Assembly: GCF_015694525.1 (NCBI RefSeq)
Contig: NZ_JADQDM010000005.1
Span: 248,001 to 312,000, forward strand
Origin: Hymenobacter ruricola
Lineage (GTDB): Bacteria > Bacteroidota > Bacteroidia > Cytophagales > Hymenobacteraceae
Length of the DNA: 64,000 bases
Direction of reading: 5' to 3'
Part shown: in pieces, positions 14,849-21,639 of the stretch
Layout of the letters: the number at the start of each line of letters is the position of its first letter
How positions within the stretch are numbered: the first letter of the stretch is position 1
Notes under the pieces: generated by a model
Seen by the model: the letters and a program-made list of their open reading frames with translations, nothing else
What the model was told of the DNA's origin: nothing
Database searches by the model: none
Made by a program: the position numbers and the translations under genes

Positions 14849-17800
14849 ATGCCCGTTTCTGCCGTTTTGCCCGCTCCGGATTTCGAGCTGCTCTTTGAGA
14901 TGCTGCCCGCCCCGCACGCCGTGCTGAGCCCCGACGGCACCGTGCTGGGCCTGAACGCGGCCCTGACCCACCTGCTGCTGCCCGGCGCGGCCACCGGCCT
15001 GCCCGGCCAGCCCCTGCCCGCGCTCTGCGCCGCCGCCGAAGCCGGCGGGGCCCGGCTGGCCGATGCCGCCGCCTGGGCCGCTGGCCTGGCCGCCGCCCAA
15101 GCCGGCGCCCCCCACACCCTGACGCCCGCCCTGCAAGCCGCCGGGCCTCAGCCCGTGGGCTACTGGCAGGCCACGCTGCAGCCCGTGCCCCAGGAGCACC
15201 CGCGCTACCTGCTGGTGCGCCTGCTGGACGTGACCGCGCAACTGCGGCAGCAGCTCGCCGCCGAGCAGGAGGCCGGGCAGTTTCTCTTTTTGGCCGAAAG
15301 CCTGCCCCAGCTGGTGTGGGCCACGGGGGCCGACGGCGAGCCCGAATTCACCAACCAGCGCTTCATCGACTACACGGGGCACGACGTGCTGCAGCTCGAC
15401 GAAGCCGCGCGCGCCGCTTTGTGGAGCAACATCATCCACCCCGACGACCTGCCCAGCATGTACGCGCGCTGGGGCACGGCCCTGGGCACGGGCCAGCCCT
15501 TTGAGGTAGAATTCCGGCTGCGCGGGACCGACGGCGAATACCGCTGGTTTCTGTCGCACGTGATGGCGCAGCACGACGCCGACGGGCAGGTGCGGCGCTG
15601 GTTCGGGGCCTGCACCGACGTGGACGCCCAGCACCGCGCCCAGCTGCAGCTCGAAAGCCAGCAGCGGTTCATGCAGCGCATTCTTGACCAGCTGCCGCTC
15701 ACCATCAGCACCATGGAGGGGGCGGAGCTGGCGTTCAGCTTCCTCTCGGCCAAAGCCCGCGAAACCATGGGCCCCCGGGCCGTGGTGGGCCGCACCGTGG
15801 CCGAGAGCCTGCCCGAGGCCACCGCGCAAGGCTACCTGCAGCTGCTGAACCAGGTGCGCGACAGCGGCCAGCCCCGGTACGGCATCGAGGAGCGCACCGA
15901 GCTGCCGGACCCGGCCACGGGCCTTGTGGAGCCGCGCTACTACGACTACGGCTACCTGCCCCTGCGCGCCGAGTCCGGCGCCGGCGTGCTGGCCTACGGC
16001 TTGGACGTGACCGACAAAGTGCTGGCCCGCCAGCGCAGCGAAGCCCTGCAGGCCGAAGCCCGGGCCGCCGACCAGCGCCTGCGCCGCGTGACCGAGAGCC
16101 TGCCGAGCATCACCTTCATCAGCGACCAGGAGGAGCAGGTGCTCTACATCAGCCCGCAGTGGTACGCCTACACCGGCACCGGCCCGGACGACGACCTCGA
16201 CCGGGCGTGGCGCGAAAGCCTGCACCCCGACGACCGGCCGCGCGTGGCCGCCGCCTACGCCGCCGCCCTGGCCGCCGGCACGCCCTGGCGCTACGAACTG
16301 CGCCTGCGCCGGTACGACGGGCAGTACCGCTGGTTTGTGAGCCAGGGCGTGCCCGAGCCGCTGGAAGACGCCCGCGCCGCCGGCCGGCCGCGCCAGTGGT
16401 TCGGCTCGGACCTGGACATTCACGAGCTGCACGAGACGCAGGAGCGCCTCGAAGCGGAAAACCAGCAACTCGGGCCCATTCTGAGCCAGACGCCGGGGCT
16501 CATTGTGACCGTGGAGGGCCCCGAGCACCGCTTTGCCTTTGCCAACCCGGGCTACGACGCCTTCACGCACCAGCGCGCCCAGCTGGGCCGCCCGCTGGCC
16601 GAGTGCTTTCCCGAAGTGGTGGAGCAGGGCCTCGTCAGCCTGCTTGATTACGTGTACCACACGGGCAAAAACTTTGAGGGCCAGGAAGTGCCGCTGGCGC
16701 TGGCCGGACCGGACGGCGGGCTCCCCCTCACCCAGTACTACCTCGACTTCACCTACCAGCCCATGCGCGACGCGGCCGGGCGGGTGACCGGGGTGCTGGG
16801 CTTTGCCGTGGACGTGACCGAGCGGGTGCGCGCCCGCCAGCAGGCCGAGCGCCTGGCCCTGGAGATGAACCGGCGCGACGAGCAGCTGCGCGCCCTCACG
16901 GCGTCGGTGCCGGTGTTCATCTTCAACTTTGACCCCGCCGGCGGCATCACCTACACCAACCCGTACTTCTACGAGTACACCGGCCTGGACCCCGCCGGCG
17001 CGCCCGACGACGCCTGGCGGGTGCTGGCCGACGACGACCGCGCCCGGGTGGGAGCCGTGGCCCAGGCCGCCATGGCGCGGGGCGAGGCCTGGCAGGCCAC
17101 GTTCCGGGTGCGGCGGCGCGACGGCGAGCTGCGCTGGTTTCAAACCAAGGCCCAGCCTTACCCCGACGCAGCCGGCCAGCTGGCGGGCTTCAGCGCGGCC
17201 ACGGTGGAAATCCACGAGCTGCAGGAGCGCACCGAGGAGCTGACGCGCAGCCGCCTCGACTTTGCCGCCCTGGCCGACAACATCGCCCAGCTGGCCTGGA
17301 TGGCCGACCCCACGGGCCGTATTTTTTGGTACAATAAGCAGTGGTACGACTACACCGGCTCTGACCTGGCCACCATGCAGGGCTGGGGCTGGAAGCAGGT
17401 GCACGACCCGGCCCTGGTGGAGGGCATCAACGCGCGCTACCTGGCCAGCGTGGCGGCGGGCGAGCCGTGGGAGGATACCTTCCCGCTGCGCCGGCACGAC
17501 GGCGAGTACCGCTGGTTTTTGAGCCGGGCGCGGCCCATCCGGGACGCGGCCACCGGCGCGGTGCTGCGCTGGTTTGGCACTAACACCGACGTGACGGAGC
17601 TGCGCCAGCTGCAGGAGCGCCTGGCCGAGGGCGAAGAAGAATTGCGCATTCAGGCCGAAAGCATTCCGCAGCAGGTGTGGACGGCCCAGCCCGACGGCAC
17701 GGTGGACTTCTACAACCACCGCACTGCGGCCTACGTGGGCGTGGCCATGGAGAAAAACGGCGCCGCCCACTGGCTGGAGTTTGTGCACCCCGACGACCGC

Positions 17801-19084
17801 GCCCACATGCAGGCGCGCTGGGAGCAGGCCATTGCCTCGCAGCGCTACTACGAGGCCGAGTTCCGGCTGCGCCGCTACGACGGGCAGTACCGCTGGTTTC
17901 TGGGGCAGGCCCAGGCCCGGCGCGCGCCCGGCGGCCAGGTGCTGAAGTGGTACGGCACCAGCACCGACGTGCACCAGCAGCGCCAGTTGCAGGAGCAGGT
18001 GCTGGCCAGCCAAAACCGCTTCCAGCAGCTGCTCGAAACCCTGCCCCAGATGGCTTGGACCTCGCGCCCCGACGGCAGCGTGAGCTACTACAACCAGCGC
18101 TGGTACGACTTCACGGGCGGCACACTTGAGGAGCTGCAGGACTGGGGCTGGGAGCGGTTCATTCACCCCGACGACCTGCCCGGCACGCTGCGGCGCTGGC
18201 AGCACAGCCTGGCCAGCGGCGAACCTTTCGAGGCCGAGCACCGCTGGCGCGACCTGCAGGGCGAGTACCGCTGGTTTCTGGCCCGCGCCGAAGCCATCCG
18301 GGACAAGGCCGGCGCGGTGGCCGTGTGGGTGGGCGCCAACACCGACGTGCACGAGTTCAAGCAGGTGCAGCAGCAGCTGGAGGCCCAGAACGCCCGCCTG
18401 CTGCGCACCAACGAGGACCTGGACAACTTTGTGTACACGGCCAGCCACGACCTCAAGCAGCCCATCAACAACATGGCCGGCATCTTTGAGGAGTTGACCC
18501 GCACGGCCTACTTCCGCGACCCCGACGCCATCAAGCTCATCACCTATTTTGAGCGGGCGCTGGCCCAGATTTTTGGTACCATCGACGACCTGAGCGCCAT
18601 CGTGCGCGGGCAGCGCCAGCAGCAGGAAGTGCCCGCCGAGCCCGTATCGCTCGCGCCGCTGGTGGCCGAAATCATCAACAGCCTGCAGGACCAGGTGAAG
18701 CAGGCCGGTGCCCGCTTCGAGCTCGATTTTGACACCTGCCCCACCGTGCAGTTTGTGCGGCCCAACCTGCAAAGCCTGCTCTTCAACCTCCTCAGCAACT
18801 CGCTGAAGTACGCCGCGCCCGGCCGCGTGCCCCTCATCCGCCTCAGCTGCACCCCCGACGCGGTGAGCGGCCGCCCCATCCTCACGGTGCAGGACAACGG
18901 CCTGGGCATCGACATGGAGCGCTACGGCACGCAGCTCTTCCAGCTGTTCCGGCGCTTCCACACCCACGTGGAAGGCACCGGCATGGGCCTGTACCTGGTT
19001 AACCGCATTGTGCAAATCCACGGCGGGCGGCTGGAAGTGAGCAGCGCCGTGGACGAGGGCACCACCTTCCACATGTACTTGTAA
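14849..19084 (+). CDS. Multi-PAS sensor histidine kinase
   Basis: 1411 residues from the ATG at 14849. About nine PAS-like units follow one another; each opens with a variant of ESLPQ.VW..DG...Y.N..W..YTG, and most close with a PAC-type YRWFL...IRD..G....W.G...D. After the last unit comes the dimerisation helix with the phospho-acceptor in ASHDLKQPINN, then the ATPase core: N-box LLFNLLSNSLKYA, G1 VQDNGLGID, F-box LFQLFRRFH, G2 GTGMGLYLV. No transmembrane helix or signal peptide is visible, so it is a soluble sensor. No receiver domain and no neighbouring response regulator gene exist: an orphan kinase. Its ligands are unknown. Confidence 0.93.
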   Translation: MPVSAVLPAPDFELLFEMLPAPHAVLSPDGTVLGLNAALTHLLLPGAATGLPGQPLPALCAAAEAGGARLADAAAWAAGLAAAQAGAPHTLTPALQAAGPQPVGYWQATLQPVPQEHPRYLLVRLLDVTAQLRQQLAAEQEAGQFLFLAESLPQLVWATGADGEPEFTNQRFIDYTGHDVLQLDEAARAALWSNIIHPDDLPSMYARWGTALGTGQPFEVEFRLRGTDGEYRWFLSHVMAQHDADGQVRRWFGACTDVDAQHRAQLQLESQQRFMQRILDQLPLTISTMEGAELAFSFLSAKARETMGPRAVVGRTVAESLPEATAQGYLQLLNQVRDSGQPRYGIEERTELPDPATGLVEPRYYDYGYLPLRAESGAGVLAYGLDVTDKVLARQRSEALQAEARAADQRLRRVTESLPSITFISDQEEQVLYISPQWYAYTGTGPDDDLDRAWRESLHPDDRPRVAAAYAAALAAGTPWRYELRLRRYDGQYRWFVSQGVPEPLEDARAAGRPRQWFGSDLDIHELHETQERLEAENQQLGPILSQTPGLIVTVEGPEHRFAFANPGYDAFTHQRAQLGRPLAECFPEVVEQGLVSLLDYVYHTGKNFEGQEVPLALAGPDGGLPLTQYYLDFTYQPMRDAAGRVTGVLGFAVDVTERVRARQQAERLALEMNRRDEQLRALTASVPVFIFNFDPAGGITYTNPYFYEYTGLDPAGAPDDAWRVLADDDRARVGAVAQAAMARGEAWQATFRVRRRDGELRWFQTKAQPYPDAAGQLAGFSAATVEIHELQERTEELTRSRLDFAALADNIAQLAWMADPTGRIFWYNKQWYDYTGSDLATMQGWGWKQVHDPALVEGINARYLASVAAGEPWEDTFPLRRHDGEYRWFLSRARPIRDAATGAVLRWFGTNTDVTELRQLQERLAEGEEELRIQAESIPQQVWTAQPDGTVDFYNHRTAAYVGVAMEKNGAAHWLEFVHPDDRAHMQARWEQAIASQRYYEAEFRLRRYDGQYRWFLGQAQARRAPGGQVLKWYGTSTDVHQQRQLQEQVLASQNRFQQLLETLPQMAWTSRPDGSVSYYNQRWYDFTGGTLEELQDWGWERFIHPDDLPGTLRRWQHSLASGEPFEAEHRWRDLQGEYRWFLARAEAIRDKAGAVAVWVGANTDVHEFKQVQQQLEAQNARLLRTNEDLDNFVYTASHDLKQPINNMAGIFEELTRTAYFRDPDAIKLITYFERALAQIFGTIDDLSAIVRGQRQQQEVPAEPVSLAPLVAEIINSLQDQVKQAGARFELDFDTCPTVQFVRPNLQSLLFNLLSNSLKYAAPGRVPLIRLSCTPDAVSGRPILTVQDNGLGIDMERYGTQLFQLFRRFHTHVEGTGMGLYLVNRIVQIHGGRLEVSSAVDEGTTFHMYL

Positions 19085-19093
19085 AAGAGTTTC

Positions 19094-19303
19094 TCCTCCA
19101 TGGCTTGGATAGGGTCGCCTAACGTTGGGGGACCCTCCCCCTACGTTAGGCGACCCTCCCCTAACGTTGGGGGGGCCTCCCCTAACATTAGGCGACCCTC
19201 CCCTAACATTGGGGGGCCCTCCCCCAACGTTAGGGGACCCAATCCAAGCCTTGGGGGAGGGTTGCCCAACGTTGGGGGAGGCCCCCCCAACCTGCAGCGG
19301 GAT
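19094..19303. repeat. 21-bp tandem repeat array with AACGTT-centred units
   Basis: About ten head-to-tail units of exactly 21 bases (unit starts at 19115, 19136, 19157, 19178, 19199, 19220, 19241, 19262; flanking partial units at 19094 and 19283). A typical unit is TCCCCTAACGTTGGGGGACCC-like with centre AACGTT, AACATT or ACGTTA, each close to palindromic. It begins 10 bases after the kinase stop and ends about 54 bases before the promoter box of the aminotransferase gene. The array is open in several frames, giving a heptapeptide repeat, but no start signal supports translation. Confidence 0.85.
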
Positions 19304-19356
19304 TCGCGTGTTTTTCAACGGGCCTGGCCCGGCTTGGGCGGCGCCTCGCCATCCCT

Positions 19357-19363
19357 TACTTTG
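19357..19363 (+). promoter_or_regulatory. -7 promoter box of the aminotransferase gene
   Basis: TACTTTG followed by C, a variant seen repeatedly in this window; 43 bases before the ATG at 19406. Confidence 0.5.
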
Positions 19364-19405
19364 CACCACCCTCCGGCGGCCGGTGGCCTGCCTTCAACCC
19401 CTGCC

Positions 19406-20560
19406 ATGTTGCTTCCCTCCAAACTCCCCGACGTCGGCGTCAGCATCTTCACCCAAATGACCTTGCTGGCCCAGGAAACCGGCGCCATCAACCTCGCCCA
19501 GGGCTTTCCCAACTACGACCCGCCGCAGGCCCTGCTGGAGGCCCTGGCCCGCCACGCCCGCACCCCCGGCCACCACCAGTACGCGCCCATGCCCGGGCTG
19601 CCGCGGCTGCGCGAGGCCATTGCGGCCCAGGTGGCCCGCCTGCAGCCCGACGCCCCCGCGCCCGACCCGGCCACCGAAATCACCATCACGGCCGGGGCCA
19701 CCGAGGCGCTGTACGCGGTGCTGGCCGCCGTGGTGCGCCCCGGCGACGAGGTGCTGGTGTTCGAGCCGGCCTATGATTTGTACGGCCCGGCCATCCGGCT
19801 GCAGGGCGGCGTGCCGCGCTACGTGCGCCTGCCCGCCCCGCACTTCCGGCCCGACTGGGACGCCGTGCGCCGCGTGGTGTCGGCCCGCACCCGGCTGGTC
19901 ATCGTCAACACGCCCCACAACCCCAGCGGCGCCATGTTCGGGGCCGAGGACTGGGACGCGCTGGCCAAGCTGCTGGCCGGCACCAACGCGCTGGTGCTCA
20001 GCGATGAGGTGTACGAGCACCTGGTGTTTGATGGCACCCCGCACCGCAGCGCCCGCCAGCACGCGGAGTTGCGCGAGCGCAGCTTCGTGCTCTCGTCCTT
20101 CGGCAAAACCTACCACGCCACCGGCTGGAAGGTGGGCTACTGCCTGGCCCCGCCGGCCTTCACCACCGAGGTGCGCCGGGTGCACCAGTTCCTCACCTTC
20201 GCCGTGAGCACGCCTACCCAGCACGCCCTCGCCGACGCCCTCGAAGCCGACCCCACCGACGCCCACGCCCGCGGCCTGGCCCCGTTTTACCAGGAAAAGC
20301 GCGACCGGTTCCGGGCCCTGCTCACGGCCGGCGGCTGGGACCTGCTGCCCGTGCCCGGCGGCTACTTCCAGCTGGCCCGCTACGACGCCTTCTCCCCGGC
20401 TTCCGACCTGGCCTTTGCCCAGCACCTGGCCCGCGAAAAAGGCGTGGCTGTGATTCCGGTTTCGGCCTTTTACCACAACGGGTTCGATGAGGGCCTGATT
20501 CGGTTCTGCTTCGCCAAAGAAGCCACCACGCTGGAGGCCGCGGCGGCGCGGCTGCGGTAG
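19406..20560 (+). CDS. Methionine/glutamine (KAT/GTK-type) aminotransferase, class I PLP
   Basis: 384 residues from the ATG at 19406 (the longer frame runs through the tandem repeats). Fold-type I signatures: NLAQGFPNYDPP near the N-terminus, TAGATEALYA, NTPHNPSGAMF with the substrate-binding Asn, LSDEVYEHLVFD with Asp200, and the PLP lysine Lys234 in SSFGKTYHATGWKVGY. The sequence follows E. coli YbdL (methionine aminotransferase) and kynurenine/glutamine transaminase K. The next gene encodes an omega-amidase, the enzyme that removes the 2-oxoglutaramate made when glutamine is amino donor, which supports a role in the last step of methionine salvage. Cytoplasmic. Confidence 0.9.
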   Translation: MLLPSKLPDVGVSIFTQMTLLAQETGAINLAQGFPNYDPPQALLEALARHARTPGHHQYAPMPGLPRLREAIAAQVARLQPDAPAPDPATEITITAGATEALYAVLAAVVRPGDEVLVFEPAYDLYGPAIRLQGGVPRYVRLPAPHFRPDWDAVRRVVSARTRLVIVNTPHNPSGAMFGAEDWDALAKLLAGTNALVLSDEVYEHLVFDGTPHRSARQHAELRERSFVLSSFGKTYHATGWKVGYCLAPPAFTTEVRRVHQFLTFAVSTPTQHALADALEADPTDAHARGLAPFYQEKRDRFRALLTAGGWDLLPVPGGYFQLARYDAFSPASDLAFAQHLAREKGVAVIPVSAFYHNGFDEGLIRFCFAKEATTLEAAAARLR

Positions 20561-20561
20561 C

Positions 20562-20636
20562 TGTAGCGTGGACTCTGCGAGTCCGCGCATTACCAGAACG
20601 TTCGCCCGGGCGCGGACTCGCAGAGTCCACGCTACA
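20562..20636. repeat. Palindromic element, GTGGACTCTGCGAGTCC family, copy 2
   Basis: Same 27-base arms as 12048-12122 and a loop ATTACCAGAACGTTCGCCCGG. It sits in the 86 bases between the aminotransferase and omega-amidase genes, so it would be inside a shared transcript and could form a strong RNA hairpin. Confidence 0.9.
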
Positions 20637-20646
20637 ACCTCCTCCC

Positions 20647-21429
20647 ATGTCTGACCTCACCGTTTCCTTCCTCCAAACCGAGCTGCACTGGCAGGACGCC
20701 GCCGCTAACCGCGCCAGCCTCGACCTGGCCCTGGCCCGCCTGGATGCCCCGACGGACCTCATCGTGCTGCCCGAGATGTTCACCACCGGCTTCAGCATGG
20801 ACGCTGCCACCCTGGCCGAGCCCATGGACGGGCCCACCGTGGCCTGGCTGCGCGCCCACGCCGCCGCTCACAACGCCGTGGTCACCGGCAGCGTCATCAT
20901 CGAAGAAGGCGGGGCCTACTACAACCGCCTGCTGTGGGTGCGGCCCGACGGCAGCCTGAGCTACTACAACAAACGCCACCTCTTCACGCTGGCCGGCGAG
21001 CAGCACACCTACACCCCGGGCCGCACCCGCCTGGTGGAGGAATGGCGCGGCTGGCGCATCTGCCCGCTGGTGTGCTACGACCTGCGCTTCCCCGTGTGGA
21101 GCCGCAACCAGCCCGCCGCGCCCTACGACCTGCTCCTGTATGTGGCCAACTGGCCCGCCGTGCGCCGCACCGCCTGGACCACCCTGCTGCGCGCCCGCGC
21201 CATCGAGAACGTGGCCTGCGCCCTGGGCGTGAACCGCATCGGCCACGACGGCCCAGGCCACGTCTACAGCGGCGACTCGGCCCTGCTCGACGCTCAGGGC
21301 AACTACCTCGTGGAGGCCCATGACCAGGCCGGCATCTTCACCCACGCCCTGCGCCGGGCCGAGCTGGACGGCTTCCGGGCCCGGTTCGCGGCGCTGAACG
21401 ATGGGGACGCTTTTGAGCTGCGCACGTAG
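20647..21429 (+). CDS. Omega-amidase (YafV/NIT2-type nitrilase family)
   Basis: 260 residues. The nitrilase catalytic triad is complete: Glu43 in LPEMFTTGF, Lys109 in YYNKRHLF, Cys143 in LVCYDLRFP. The MFTTGFSM segment and the FTLAGEQHTYTPG loop follow E. coli YafV and mammalian NIT2, which hydrolyse 2-oxoglutaramate or 2-oxosuccinamate to the keto acid and ammonia. It follows the glutamine/methionine aminotransferase gene by 86 bases on the same strand, so together they would run a transamination made irreversible by amide removal. Full family length, cytoplasmic. The 11 bases between the palindrome and the ATG leave little room for a separate promoter. Confidence 0.93.
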   Translation: MSDLTVSFLQTELHWQDAAANRASLDLALARLDAPTDLIVLPEMFTTGFSMDAATLAEPMDGPTVAWLRAHAAAHNAVVTGSVIIEEGGAYYNRLLWVRPDGSLSYYNKRHLFTLAGEQHTYTPGRTRLVEEWRGWRICPLVCYDLRFPVWSRNQPAAPYDLLLYVANWPAVRRTAWTTLLRARAIENVACALGVNRIGHDGPGHVYSGDSALLDAQGNYLVEAHDQAGIFTHALRRAELDGFRARFAALNDGDAFELRT

Positions 21430-21443
21430 GGGGCGGGGCGTTT

Positions 21444-21619
21444 GTCATTGCGAGCGCAGCGAAGCAATCCTTCCTCAACACCAGACTCTTCCTTTCACCA
21501 AAAAGCCCCGGCACTGTGCAGTGTCGGGGCTTTCGTTATTGCCTAGCAAAGGGGCTTTGTCACATTGATAGGCGGGTCGCTGAGAACAGAACGGATTGCT
21601 TCGCTGCGCTCGCAATGAC
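21444..21619. repeat. Composite element: GTCATTGCGAGC inverted arms around a terminator, copy 2
   Basis: Left arm GTCATTGCGAGCGCAGCGAAG then CAATCC; the right arm GGATTGCTTCGCTGCGCTCGCAATGAC is its exact inverse. An internal terminator lies at 21502-21533. Like copy 1 it separates convergent genes, and both copies share CAACACCAGAC just inside the left arm. Confidence 0.88.
21502..21533. terminator. Terminator inside the composite element
   Basis: AAAGCCCCGGCACTG pairs with CAGTGTCGGGGCTTT with one wobble; A/T-runs on both sides make it usable by both convergent genes. Confidence 0.78.
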
Positions 21620-21639
21620 ACACCCTGCTGCCTTTCGCC

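Noticed and set aside
19094..19303. CRISPR array
   Set aside because: Units are contiguous 21-mers with no unique spacers, and no cas genes lie in the window.
14792..19369. 1525-codon open frame antisense to the PAS kinase
   Set aside because: It exists because GC-rich codons leave few stops in the complementary frame; its product is low-complexity Gly/Val/His/Leu without any domain, whereas the sense strand has full PAS and kinase motifs.
19100..19405. Heptapeptide-repeat peptide encoded by the 21-bp array, in frame with the aminotransferase
   Set aside because: The aminotransferase family starts at 19406 and a promoter box lies between array and start, so the repeat is not translated with it.
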